NCBI GenBank assembly: GCA_035948315.1
Contig: DASZJG010000073.1
Span: 62,001-126,000 of the forward strand
DNA from: CAJCJE01 sp035948315
GTDB taxonomy: Bacteria; Actinomycetota; Actinomycetes; Mycobacteriales; Pseudonocardiaceae
Length of the DNA stretch: 64,000 nt
Reading direction: 5' to 3'
Shown: positions 45,425 to 54,017 of the stretch, piece by piece
Layout of the letters: each line of letters begins with the position of its first letter
Position numbering within the stretch: the first letter of the stretch is position 1
Translations under genes and position numbers: made by a program
The notes under the pieces: model-generated
What the model was told of the DNA's origin: nothing
The model's input: the letters and a program-made list of their open reading frames with translations, nothing else
Databases searched by the model: none

Positions 45425-46465
45425 TTGCGTCTGCACCCACGCGGGCTCGTGCGAGCCCTCGTCGCTCTCACCGCCATGACCGCCGCGTTGGTCCTCACCG
45501 TCCCGGTGCAGGCCGACGCGCTGCCGGCCACCTGTTCCGACCAGTACTTCCCGGTCACCCTCGTCGGCCTGCCGGAGACCCTCCACGGCCAGTTGTGCGT
45601 GCCGGCCGGCGGCGCGAAGACGGTCGCCGTGCTGGTGCCCGGCGCGTCCTACGACAGCGCCTACTGGAACAGTCCGTACGACCCGAGCCAGCTCTCGTTC
45701 GTGCACGCCATGAACAACGCCGGCTACGCGACGCTGGACATCGACCGGCTCGGCACGGGCAAGAGCTCACATCCGCTCTCCGCGCTGCTCACCTCGACCA
45801 CCCAGGCCACGACCGTGCACCAGGTCATCCGGGACCTGCGCACCGGCAGCCAGACCCAGCCCTTCGCCTCCGTGCTGCTCGGCGGCCACTCGGTCGGTTC
45901 GGCGATCTCGATCATCGAGGCCGGCACCTACCACGACGTGGACGGCGTGCTGGTCACCGGCCTCTCCCACGGCATCAACCCGATCGGCGCGACCGCCATC
46001 CTGGCCACGCTCCTCCCGGCCGACCTGGACAGCAAGTTCGCCGGCCTCGGCCTCGACCCCGGCTACCTGACCACCGATCCCGGCACCCGCTACAACTCCT
46101 TCCAGGCCCCCGGTCCCTACATCGCGGGCATCGCGAACATGGACGAGGCGACCAAGGACGTGTTCGCGCCCGGCGAGGTGGTGGACACCGTGCTGATCGG
46201 CGTGGTCAGCACCTACTCGAAGCTGATCAACGTGCCGACCATGCTCGTCATGGGCCAGGACGACCCCGCGTTCTGCGGCGGCCTGATCGCGCCCAACTGC
46301 TCCAGCGCCGCCAGCCTGCTCGCCGCCGAGGGCCCGTACTACTCGGCCGCCGCCCAGCTACACACCTACGTCGTGGACGACTGGGGCCACTCGATCAACT
46401 ACGCCCCGGACTCCCCCGGCTACCAGGCCGCCGTCATCGCGTGGGCGAAACAGCTGATCCACTAG
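45425..46465 (+). CDS. Secreted alpha/beta-hydrolase
   Basis: This 346-residue exported protein has a Sec signal (1 to about 33, ending VQADA). It has an alpha/beta-hydrolase core: nucleophile elbow GGHSVGS, acid in MGQDDPAF, and His in WGHSIN. A cysteine pair (CSDQ...QLCVP) suits the exterior. The start is TTG 45425, preceded by GGAAGG. It probably acts as an esterase or lipase. It pairs with the upstream P450 and is convergent with whiA, with only 13 bases between stops. Confidence 0.82.
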   Translation: MRLHPRGLVRALVALTAMTAALVLTVPVQADALPATCSDQYFPVTLVGLPETLHGQLCVPAGGAKTVAVLVPGASYDSAYWNSPYDPSQLSFVHAMNNAGYATLDIDRLGTGKSSHPLSALLTSTTQATTVHQVIRDLRTGSQTQPFASVLLGGHSVGSAISIIEAGTYHDVDGVLVTGLSHGINPIGATAILATLLPADLDSKFAGLGLDPGYLTTDPGTRYNSFQAPGPYIAGIANMDEATKDVFAPGEVVDTVLIGVVSTYSKLINVPTMLVMGQDDPAFCGGLIAPNCSSAASLLAAEGPYYSAAAQLHTYVVDDWGHSINYAPDSPGYQAAVIAWAKQLIH

Positions 46466-46478
46466 CCGCTCGGACCGC

Positions 46479-47459
46479 TCAGACCTCGGCTTCCAGCATG
46501 TCGGAGGTGACCGCGGACTCGGTGTCCGGCACACCCAGATCCTTCGCGCGCTTGTCCGCCATCGCGAGCAGGCGCCGGATCCGGCCGGCCACCGCGTCCT
46601 TGGTCATCGGCGGGTCGGAGAGCTGACCCAGCTCCTCCAGTGACGCCTGGCGGTTCGCCAGGCGCAGGTTGCCGGCGACGGCGAGGTGATCGGGCGCGTC
46701 CTCGCCGAGCAGCGTCAGCGCGCGTTCCACCCGGGCCGCGGCGGCGACCGCGGCGCGGGCCGAGCGACGCAGGTTGGCGTCGTCGAAGTTGGCCAGCCGG
46801 TTGGCGGTGGCGCGCACCTCGCGCCGCATCCGGCGCTCCTCCCAGGCGAGCACGCTGGAATGCGCGCCCAGCCGGGTGAGCAGCACGCTGATCGCGTCGC
46901 CGTCCCGCACCACGACCCGGTCCGCGCCGCGCACCTCGCGCGACTTCGCGGTCACGCCGAGCCGACGCGCGGCGCCGACGAGCGCCAGCGCGGCCTCCGG
47001 GCCGGGACAGGTGATCTCCAACGCGCTCGACCGGCCGGGTTCGGTGAGCGAACCGTGCGCGAGGAACGCGCCCCGCCAGGCCGCCTCCGCGTCGCACACG
47101 CCACCCGAGACGACCGCCGCCGGCAGGCCGCGCACCGGGCGGCCACGCGCGTCGAGCAGGCCGGTCTGCCGGGCGAGCCCGTCCCCGTCCCGGATGACCC
47201 GGACCACGTACCTGGTGCCCTTGCGCAGGCCGCCCGAGGTGATCACGTGCACGTCCGCGTTGTGCCCGAACAGCTCGTGGATCTCCCTGCGCAGCAGTCT
47301 GGCCACCGAACCGGTGTCCACTTCGGCCTCGACAACGACCCGCCCGGCCACGATGTGCAGCCCGCCCGCGAACCGGAGCAGCGATGCCACTCCCGACCGC
47401 CGGCAACAGGTCTTGGTGACGCTCAGACGACTCAACTCGTCCTTGACCTCAGCGGTCAT
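46479..47459 (-). CDS. whiA: WhiA, sporulation/cell-division transcription factor
   Basis: This 326-residue protein combines an inactive LAGLIDADG homing-endonuclease-like N-domain with a C-terminal helix-turn-helix. It is known in streptomycetes as the partner of WhiB at sporulation promoters. MTAEVKDELSRL opens the family, and the HTH lies in QASLEELGQLSDPPMTKDAVAGRIRRLL. ATG 47459 lies inside the end of yvcK (11-base overlap). It is the last gene of uvrC-rapZ-yvcK-whiA. Its usual follower, gap, has been displaced. Confidence 0.94.
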   Translation of the reverse strand: MTAEVKDELSRLSVTKTCCRRSGVASLLRFAGGLHIVAGRVVVEAEVDTGSVARLLRREIHELFGHNADVHVITSGGLRKGTRYVVRVIRDGDGLARQTGLLDARGRPVRGLPAAVVSGGVCDAEAAWRGAFLAHGSLTEPGRSSALEITCPGPEAALALVGAARRLGVTAKSREVRGADRVVVRDGDAISVLLTRLGAHSSVLAWEERRMRREVRATANRLANFDDANLRRSARAAVAAAARVERALTLLGEDAPDHLAVAGNLRLANRQASLEELGQLSDPPMTKDAVAGRIRRLLAMADKRAKDLGVPDTESAVTSDMLEAEV

Positions 47460-48531
47460 CGCCACCGGTGTACTCCTCCCCGTCCGCCTCGCCGTCCCGC
47501 TCCCCTGGAACAACGGGTACCAACTGATACCTGTCCTGTTCTGTAACGCCCGCGCCCCCCGCGGGCCAGTCCAACGCGGCCCGCAGGCTTTCCGCCAAAG
47601 CCAACGGGTCGTGCCGCTCAGGTGCGCCGAGCGCGGCCACCCGCAACAGGTGGGTTCGCGCGCCGGCCACACCGGCCGCCCGGACGAGCCGGTCCGGCGT
47701 CGGCACGGAATCGACGTCGGCGATGACCGCGTCGACCCGTAACCGTGGTGCGTGCTCGCAGAGTACGTCCAGATGCTGCTCGGGTGAGAACCCAGCCGTC
47801 TCCCCCGGCTGGGGGACCAGGTTCAGAATGACGACCTTTCGGGCCGAAGTGGACACCAGTGCCTCGTGCAGACCGGGCACCAACAGGTGCGGCAGCACAC
47901 TGGTGAACCACGACCCGGGCCCGAGCAGAACCAGATCGGCGCCCAGGACCGCGTCCACCGCCTGGGGGCACGCGGTCGGCAGCTCCCCCGGCCGTCCGGT
48001 CGGGTGCAGCCGGATCCGCTGCACCTGGCCGGGCGTTGTCGCGATGGCTACCTGGCCGCGAATGCGCCGAGTGGCCTTGATGTCGTCGTCCAGGCCGGTC
48101 ACGTCGGCCTCGATGTCCAGCGGGTCGGTGCACATGGGCAGCACCCGGCCGCGGACACCGAGCAGCTTGCCGGCTTCCTCCAGCGCGGCGATCGGGTCGC
48201 CGAGCACCTCGATCAGGCCGGCCAGCACCAGGTTGCCGACGGCGTGGCCGGTGAGTGCGCCGGTGCCGCCGAAGCGGTGCGCGAACACCGACGACCAGGT
48301 GTCCTGCCCGGGTTCGGCCAGCGCGATCAGGGCTTTGCGCAGGTCACCAGGTGGCAGCAGGCCCAGTTCGCGGCGCAGCCGGCCGGAGGAACCGCCGTCG
48401 TCGGCGACGGTGACGACGGCCGTGACGTCGGGGGTGATCGTGCGCAGCGCGGTCAGGGTCGCGTGCAGACCGTGACCGCCGCCGAGCGCGACCGCCTTCA
48501 ACAGGCGGGGCGGGTGGCTCGAATCGGTCAC
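47449..48531 (-). CDS. yvcK: YvcK/CofD-like gluconeogenesis factor
   Basis: This 360-residue Rossmann-type protein binds UDP-sugars in homologues (YvcK in Bacillus, CuvA in mycobacteria) and is tied to cell-wall and carbon metabolism. The N-terminal VALGGGHGLHATLTAL and VVTVADDGGSSGRLR are family marks, with ALTGHAVGNLVLAGL further on. GTG 48531 overlaps the rapZ stop. The 3' end overlaps whiA. The tail of about 25 residues is acidic and not conserved-looking. Confidence 0.93.
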   Translation of the reverse strand: MTDSSHPPRLLKAVALGGGHGLHATLTALRTITPDVTAVVTVADDGGSSGRLRRELGLLPPGDLRKALIALAEPGQDTWSSVFAHRFGGTGALTGHAVGNLVLAGLIEVLGDPIAALEEAGKLLGVRGRVLPMCTDPLDIEADVTGLDDDIKATRRIRGQVAIATTPGQVQRIRLHPTGRPGELPTACPQAVDAVLGADLVLLGPGSWFTSVLPHLLVPGLHEALVSTSARKVVILNLVPQPGETAGFSPEQHLDVLCEHAPRLRVDAVIADVDSVPTPDRLVRAAGVAGARTHLLRVAALGAPERHDPLALAESLRAALDWPAGGAGVTEQDRYQLVPVVPGERDGEADGEEYTGGDDR

Positions 48532-49433
48532 TCGCGACCCAGGTCCCGGTGTACGACCTTGACGGCCATCCGGTCGTCGCTGGCGAGCCTGCGCGAGAGC
48601 TCCTCGGAAATGGCCACGCTGCGGTGCTTGCCGCCGGTGCAGCCGACCGCGAGCGTCAGGTACCGCTTGCCCTCGCGCTGGTAGCCGGCGCCGATCAGCT
48701 TGAGCAGGTCGTAGTAGCGGTCCAGGAACTCCTCGGCGCCCTCCTGCGAGAGCACGTAGTTGCGCACGTCGGTGTCCAGGCCGGTCTGTTCGCGCAGTTC
48801 CGGGATCCAGAACGGGTTGGGCAGGAAGCGCACGTCGATGACGAGGTCGGCGTCCATGGGCAGGCCGTACTTGTAGCCGAAGGACAGCACGGTGACCTTG
48901 GTGCGCGCGCTGGTGTCCGAGCCGAACGCGTCCTCGATCTTGTCCCGCAACTGGTGCACGGACAGCGAGGTGGTGTCCAGCACGAGGTCGGCCTGTTCGC
49001 GAAGGGGCATGAGCACGTGCCGTTCCGATTTGATCCCGTCGGCCAGCCGGCCGTCGCCCTGCAATGGATGGGTCCTGCGCACCTGTTCGAACCGCCTGAT
49101 CAGTACGTCGTCGGTGGCTTCGAGGAACAGCACCCTCGGCTTGTAGCCGCGGGTGTCCAGGTCCTTGATGATGGCGGCTAGGTCGTCGGTGAACGCACGG
49201 CTGCGCACGTCCATCACGACCGCGACCTTGGTGATCGCGCCGCGCGCCTGCGCGCCCAGCTCCACCATGGTGGCGACCAGTTCGGGCGGCAGGTTGTCCA
49301 CCACGAACCAGCCGAGGTCCTCAAGGCACTTCGCGGCGGTGCTGCGCCCGGCCCCGGACAGGCCGGTCACCACCGCGACCTCGACCCCGGACGACGGCGG
49401 CTGCCCCGCCACGTTGCCCTCGCGACTACTCAC
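48528..49433 (-). CDS. rapZ: RapZ/YvcJ-family nucleotide-binding protein
   Basis: This 301-residue P-loop protein has Walker A GLSGAGRSTAAK, which has the Arg-Ser variant normal for the family. The C-terminal domain carries DVRFLPNPFWIPELR and VGCTGGKHRSV. In Escherichia coli RapZ controls GlmS through small RNAs. In actinomycetes the role is unsettled. Four-base overlaps join it to uvrC and yvcK. Confidence 0.93.
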   Translation of the reverse strand: MSSREGNVAGQPPSSGVEVAVVTGLSGAGRSTAAKCLEDLGWFVVDNLPPELVATMVELGAQARGAITKVAVVMDVRSRAFTDDLAAIIKDLDTRGYKPRVLFLEATDDVLIRRFEQVRRTHPLQGDGRLADGIKSERHVLMPLREQADLVLDTTSLSVHQLRDKIEDAFGSDTSARTKVTVLSFGYKYGLPMDADLVIDVRFLPNPFWIPELREQTGLDTDVRNYVLSQEGAEEFLDRYYDLLKLIGAGYQREGKRYLTLAVGCTGGKHRSVAISEELSRRLASDDRMAVKVVHRDLGRE

Positions 49434-51448
49434 GTTCCGCCTCCACTGCTGTTGCCCTCGTCCCCAGTTGCGTCCCCGCCAACGCGCACATCATCCCGCG
49501 TCGCCCCGATCAGCACGGCATGCACCGCCTCGGCAGTGCGCCGCCCGACGCCGGGTACCTCGCTGATCTGGTCAACAGTGGCGGATCGGAGCCGTTTCAG
49601 CGAGCCGAAATGCTTGAGCAACGCGGTCTTCCTGGCCTGGCCGAGACCGGGCACATCGTCCAACGCGGACGTGGTCATCCGCTTGGACCGCTTCTGCCGG
49701 TGGAAAGTGATCGCGAAGCGGTGCGCCTCGTCCCGGACCCGCTGCACCAGGTACATGGCCTCGCTGGTGCGGCCCAAGATCACCGGATCGGGTTCACCCG
49801 GCAGCCAGACCTCCTCCAGCCGCTTGGCGATGCCGGCGACCGCGACGTCGTTGATGCCGAGTTCGGCCAGCACGTCCGAGGCCGCCGCCACCTGCGGCGC
49901 GCCGCCGTCGACCAGATACAGGTTGGGCGGGTAGGCGAACTTGCGCGGACGTCCGGTCCTCGGATCGATGCCCGGCGGACCGTCGTTGGCTTCGGCCTCG
50001 GCGTCTTCCTGCTCGGCGGTTTCGGCCTGGAAGCGGGTGAAACGGCGCCGGGTGACCTCGGCGATCGAGCCGACGTCGCCACCGTCCGCGCCTTCGCGAA
50101 TGGCGAAGCGCCGGTACTCGGACTTGCGCGCAACGCCGTCCTCGAACACCACCATGGACGCGACCACGTCGCTGCCCTGGATGTGGCTGATGTCAACGCA
50201 TTCGATGCGCAGCGGCGCGGTATCCAGGCCGAGCGCGTCCTGAAGTTCCTGCAACGCGGCCGAACGCGCGGTCAGATCGCCTGCCCTGCGCAGCTTGTGC
50301 TGGGTGAACGCCTCGGCCGCGTTGCGCGCCACCGTGTCCATCAGCGCGCGCTTGTCACCGCGCTGCGGAACGCGCAGGTCGACTCGGGAACCGCGCAGCG
50401 TGCACAGCCATTCGGTGAACGTGTCCACGTCCTGCGGCAGTTCCGGGACGAGCACCTCGCGCGGCACGGGGCTGCCGTTGCCGCCGTTGTCGGACTGTTC
50501 GGCGAGCGCGGCCTGTTCGCCGTAGAACTGGCTGAGGAACTGGCCGACCAGGCTCGGGATGTCGCTCTCCTCGCCCTTCTCGATCACCCAGCCGCGCTGG
50601 CCGCGCACCCGCCCGCCGCGCACGTGGAAGACCTGTACGGCGGCTTCGAGTTCGTCGGCGGCGAACGCGACCACATCCGCGTCGGTGCCGTCGCCCAGCA
50701 CGACCGCCTGCTTCTCCATGGCGCGGCGCAGCGCGGAGATGTCGTCGCGCAGCCGCGCCGCGCGCTCGAACTCCAGCTCGTCGGACGCCTGCTGCATCAG
50801 CTTCTCAAGCCTGCGCACCATGGCGTCGGTCTTGCCGGAGAGGAACTCGCAGAAGTCCTCGACGATCTGCCGGTGCTCGTCGGCGGTGACCCGGCCGACG
50901 CACGGCGCCGAGCACTTGTCGATGTAGCCGAGCAGGCAGGGCCTGCCGATCTGGCCGTGCCGCTTGAACACGCCCGCCGAGCAGGTGCGCGCCGGGAACA
51001 CGCGCAGCAGCAGGTCGAGGGTTTCCCGGATGGCCCAGGCGTGTGCGTACGGGCCGAAATACCGCACGCCCTTCCTGCGGGGCCCCCGGTAGACGTAGAG
51101 CCTCGGGTACTCCTCGTTGAGGGTCACCGCGAGCACCGGGTACGTCTTGTCGTCGCGGTAGCGGACGTTGAACCGCGGGTCGAACTCCTTGATCCAGTTG
51201 TACTCCAACTGGAGGGCCTCGACCTCGGTGGACACCACGGTCCACTCGACGCTGGCCGCGGTGGTGACCATCTGGCGGGTGCGCGGATGCAGGTTGAGCA
51301 GATCGGCGAAGTAGGAGTTCAGCCTGCTGCGCAGACTCTTCGCCTTGCCGACGTAGATCACCCGTCGGGTCGCGTCCCGGAACTTGTACACCCCCGGTGC
51401 ATCCGGAATCGTGCCCGTCGCAGGACGATAGGTAGACGGGTCAGCCAC
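49430..51448 (-). CDS. uvrC: Excinuclease ABC subunit C
   Basis: This 672-residue nucleotide-excision-repair nuclease makes the incisions around UvrB-marked damage. The order is: GIY-YIG domain (GVYKFRDATRRVIYVGKAKS, residues about 18-95), Cys cluster and UVR motif (about 205-245), RNase-H-like domain (ECVDISHIQGSDVVASMVVF), and C-terminal helix-hairpin-helix pair (DDVPGLGQARKTALL, VPGVGRRTAEAV). A short acidic insert (about 490-505) precedes the LVDGG motif. It is first in the overlapping uvrC-rapZ-yvcK-whiA chain. Confidence 0.95.
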   Translation of the reverse strand: MADPSTYRPATGTIPDAPGVYKFRDATRRVIYVGKAKSLRSRLNSYFADLLNLHPRTRQMVTTAASVEWTVVSTEVEALQLEYNWIKEFDPRFNVRYRDDKTYPVLAVTLNEEYPRLYVYRGPRRKGVRYFGPYAHAWAIRETLDLLLRVFPARTCSAGVFKRHGQIGRPCLLGYIDKCSAPCVGRVTADEHRQIVEDFCEFLSGKTDAMVRRLEKLMQQASDELEFERAARLRDDISALRRAMEKQAVVLGDGTDADVVAFAADELEAAVQVFHVRGGRVRGQRGWVIEKGEESDIPSLVGQFLSQFYGEQAALAEQSDNGGNGSPVPREVLVPELPQDVDTFTEWLCTLRGSRVDLRVPQRGDKRALMDTVARNAAEAFTQHKLRRAGDLTARSAALQELQDALGLDTAPLRIECVDISHIQGSDVVASMVVFEDGVARKSEYRRFAIREGADGGDVGSIAEVTRRRFTRFQAETAEQEDAEAEANDGPPGIDPRTGRPRKFAYPPNLYLVDGGAPQVAAASDVLAELGINDVAVAGIAKRLEEVWLPGEPDPVILGRTSEAMYLVQRVRDEAHRFAITFHRQKRSKRMTTSALDDVPGLGQARKTALLKHFGSLKRLRSATVDQISEVPGVGRRTAEAVHAVLIGATRDDVRVGGDATGDEGNSSGGGT

Positions 51449-51497
51449 CCCACCAGCCTACGGCCCGGCCCCGACAGGTTCGTGCCAGGATGGCCGC

Positions 51498-52241
51498 GTG
51501 GACATCCCCACCTGGATCACGGCCCTGCGGGCCGACGGTGAACTGCTCGCCGATGCCGCCGCGTCGACCTCGCTCGATGCCCTCGTGCCGGGCTGCCCCG
51601 GTTGGCAGGCGCGCGACCTGGTCGGCCATGTCGGCCGGGTGCACCGCTGGGCCCGCACGATGGTCGCCGACCGGGTGACCGAGGACGGCTTCGGCAAGCT
51701 CACCGCGATCATGGAGGGCATCGAGACGCCCGGCGACGACAAGCTGGTCGACTGGTTCCGCACCGGTCACCACGACCTGGTCGACACGCTGGAAGCCGCG
51801 CCCGCCGACCTGGAGTGCTTCACGTTCATGCCGGCGCCGAACCCGCTGACCTTCTGGGCGCGCCGCCAGGCCCACGAGACCGCCGTGCACCGGGTCGACG
51901 CCGAACAGGCCGCGAACCGCCCATCGGCGGTCGAGCCGGGCTTCGCCGCGGACGGCATCGACGAACTGCTCACCGGTTTCCTGATGCGCAGCCGCAAGCC
52001 GCGCGCGGCCGAGCCCAGGACGGTGCTGGTCAGCTCGGACGGGCGGCACTGGCTGGTCCGGTTCGGCCCGGACGCCGGCGCGACCGAGGTGCCGGAGCCG
52101 GAACCGGCCGACACCGCGATCAGCGGCCCGGCCAGCATCATGTACCTGGCGCTGTGGAACCGGGTGCCGTGGGACGGGCTGACCGTCAGCGGCGCCGACG
52201 GCCTGCCCGAACTCTGGGCGGAGATGTTCCGGGTGCGTTAG
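51498..52241 (+). CDS. Maleylpyruvate isomerase-family (mycothiol-dependent-type) protein
   Basis: This 247-residue protein has the MDMPI N-terminal DinB-like four-helix bundle. Metal-type His residues lie in DLVGHVGRVHRWA and RRQAHETAVHRVDAE, followed by a small C-terminal SCP-like domain. Relatives use mycothiol as cofactor; the substrate is unknown here. GTG 51498 is divergent from uvrC across 49 bases. The stop overlaps that of the convergent PPOX gene (TTAG). Confidence 0.82.
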   Translation: MDIPTWITALRADGELLADAAASTSLDALVPGCPGWQARDLVGHVGRVHRWARTMVADRVTEDGFGKLTAIMEGIETPGDDKLVDWFRTGHHDLVDTLEAAPADLECFTFMPAPNPLTFWARRQAHETAVHRVDAEQAANRPSAVEPGFAADGIDELLTGFLMRSRKPRAAEPRTVLVSSDGRHWLVRFGPDAGATEVPEPEPADTAISGPASIMYLALWNRVPWDGLTVSGADGLPELWAEMFRVR

Positions 52242-52633
52242 GCCCCGTAACCGGTGGCCTTGTCGACCTCGACGCGCACCGCCACGCGAACCTGGCCGGG
52301 GCCGGCCGGCTCGTGGTCCTTGCCGTCGTACTTGTGCGAGAGCAGATGGCCGACGGCCAGGTCGGCGTCCGGCGCGATGCTCGCGCGACCGCGCAGTTCC
52401 ACGTAGTTCTCGCCGTTCGCCGCGTCGATCACGGTCACGCTGACCCGAGGATCGCGCACCATGTTCCGGTACTTGAGCCGACCCTCCACAGTGGAGAAAA
52501 GGAGGTCGTCGCCGTCCCGGCCGACCCACATGGTCGAGGTCTGCGGACTGCCGTCCGCGTTGAGGGTGGCGAGCACCGCGTAGTTGCGGCCGTCGAGCAG
52601 GGCGCGAGCCGATGCGCTGAGAGTGATTCCCAC
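52238..52633 (-). CDS. PPOX-class, F420- or flavin-dependent oxidoreductase
   Basis: This 131-residue split-barrel protein of the pyridoxamine-5'-phosphate-oxidase-like fold opens with ARALLDGRNYAVLATLNADG and continues QTSTMWVGRDGDDLLFSTVE. This is the pattern of actinobacterial F420-binding PPOX proteins. It starts at GTG 52633. The substrate is unknown. The upstream Rieske gene stops five bases before its start, so they are probably one transcript. Confidence 0.85.
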   Translation of the reverse strand: MGITLSASARALLDGRNYAVLATLNADGSPQTSTMWVGRDGDDLLFSTVEGRLKYRNMVRDPRVSVTVIDAANGENYVELRGRASIAPDADLAVGHLLSHKYDGKDHEPAGPGQVRVAVRVEVDKATGYGA

Positions 52634-52637
52634 GCGG

Positions 52638-53063
52638 TCAGGCTAGTACGACGTTGCCGCCGGCGAGTTTGACTTTCACCGAAGTCAGCGGGAGTTGCGC
52701 CGGGCCGCGTTCCACAGCGCCGTCGGCCGCGTTGAACTGGCTGCCGTGCGCGGGGCAGGTGATCACGTCGTTGCGCGGCGGGTCGACCGTGTTGCCCAGG
52801 TGCGAGCAGGTCGGGTCGTAGGCGGTGAACACGCCCTTGCTCGGCTGGCAGAGCAGCAACTGTCCATTCGTGCCGGAGTTGACCAGCGCGCCGCTGCCGA
52901 CCGCGATGTCGCTCGCCGCGGCCAGCACCGCACCGGACGTGGCATCGCCGACGCCGTTGCGGCGCACGGTCCCGTTGGTACAGGCGACCAGCGCGCCCGG
53001 CGCGAGCAGACCGACCATCAGGCCACACAGGACCTGCCGCCGATTCGGCATCAGCTCAGTCAT
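52638..53063 (-). CDS. Rieske [2Fe-2S] protein with Tat/lipoprotein-type signal
   Basis: From ATG 53063 this gives 141 residues. The N-terminus has a twin-arginine motif (NRRQVLCGL), a hydrophobic stretch and a lipobox (LVAC). The mature domain has the Rieske ligands CSH (in CSHLGNT) and CPAH (in TCPAHGSQF). Folded cluster export through Tat and lipid anchoring outside are likely. Its redox partner is not evident. It overlaps the upstream PH-domain gene by eight bases. Confidence 0.87.
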   Translation of the reverse strand: MTELMPNRRQVLCGLMVGLLAPGALVACTNGTVRRNGVGDATSGAVLAAASDIAVGSGALVNSGTNGQLLLCQPSKGVFTAYDPTCSHLGNTVDPPRNDVITCPAHGSQFNAADGAVERGPAQLPLTSVKVKLAGGNVVLA

Positions 53064-53523
53064 CGCTGTGCGATTCCCGGTACCAGGCGCGGAGTTCGCG
53101 AATGGCGCGCACCGCGCGTTCCCCGTCCGCGGCCTGGATCGCGACGACCGGAACGTACTCGTCCTCCGGCAGTTCCAGCCGTGCCCACGGCGCACCGTCC
53201 GGGAAGCTCACGCCCTTGATCTGCGGCCAGGGCACGACCTGTCCGAAAAGGAGGTTGCGCACCTCGACGCCGTCCGCGTCCGCGCGCACCCTCGGCCGGG
53301 CCAGCAGCAGCACGCCGCCAGCCAGGATCGCGCCGACGATGGCCAGCGAGACCTTGTCGGAGATGCCCAGGTGCACACCGGTGGACGAGCCGTTGAGCGT
53401 GACGCCCAGCACGACGAAGGCCACCACGAGCAGCACCGCGACCGGGATCGCCACCTGCCGCACCTTGTGCGGGCGGACCACCAGCGGTGCGCGTGTCCCG
53501 GTCGACCCGGCCTGCTCGATCAA
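53056..53523 (-). CDS. PH-domain membrane protein next to ribH
   Basis: This protein of about 155 residues has two helices (about 26-44 and 60-78) followed by a bacterial PH-type domain (VEVRNLLFGQVVPWPQIKGV, ending in a helix). It corresponds by position to the conserved membrane protein that follows ribH in other actinomycetes. TTG 53523 is the likely start: GAGGG lies upstream, and the TTG overlaps the ribH stop as TTGA. A longer frame to 53595 would read through most of the ribH end. The function is unknown. Confidence 0.72.
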   Translation of the reverse strand: MIEQAGSTGTRAPLVVRPHKVRQVAIPVAVLLVVAFVVLGVTLNGSSTGVHLGISDKVSLAIVGAILAGGVLLLARPRVRADADGVEVRNLLFGQVVPWPQIKGVSFPDGAPWARLELPEDEYVPVVAIQAADGERAVRAIRELRAWYRESHSDD

Positions 53524-54017
53524 GAAAACCCTCGCTCCATCCACGGCTGCCGCAGACCGCGCAACACCAGCGCGGCGTCCAGCGCGGCGATGCACGCCTC
53601 GTAACCCTTGTCCTCCGGCGACCCGGGCAGACCGGCGCGGTCGAGCGCCTGCTGTTCGGTGTCACAGGTCAACACACCGTTGCCGACCGGGGTGCCCTCG
53701 TCGAGGGCGACGCGAGTCAGACCGGCGGTCAGCGCATCGCAAACATACTCGAAGTGCGGAGTGCCACCGCGAATCACCACCCCGAGCGCGACGACCGCGT
53801 CGTGATGCTTGGCGAGAGACTGGGCGATCACGGGCAGTTCGACCGCGCCCGCGATGCGCACCACGGTCGGCTCCTGGATCTTTGACTCGCTCGCCGCGAC
53901 GAGCGCGCGCTCCAGCAGGCTGTCGGTGATCCGCTGGTGCCAGCGGGTCGCCACGATGCCCAGCCGCAACCCGTCGCATTCCGGAACCTCGAGCGGTGGT
54001 CGGCCTTCGCCACTCAC
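53520..54017 (-). CDS. ribH: 6,7-dimethyl-8-ribityllumazine synthase
   Basis: This 165-residue protein condenses the pyrimidine and butanone-phosphate precursors of riboflavin. Family marks are GIVATRWHQRITDSLLERA, PGAVELP-like IAGAVELPVIAQ, and VVIRGGTPHFEYVCDALTAGL with the catalytic His. It starts at GTG 54017, overlapping the ribBA stop by four bases. The C-terminal extension after DAALVLRGL is short. Confidence 0.93.
   Translation of the reverse strand: MSGEGRPPLEVPECDGLRLGIVATRWHQRITDSLLERALVAASESKIQEPTVVRIAGAVELPVIAQSLAKHHDAVVALGVVIRGGTPHFEYVCDALTAGLTRVALDEGTPVGNGVLTCDTEQQALDRAGLPGSPEDKGYEACIAALDAALVLRGLRQPWMERGFS

Noticed and set aside
44021..46465. P450 and hydrolase as part of a natural-product cluster.
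   Set aside because: No synthase, carrier protein, regulator or resistance gene is nearby; flanks are housekeeping genes.
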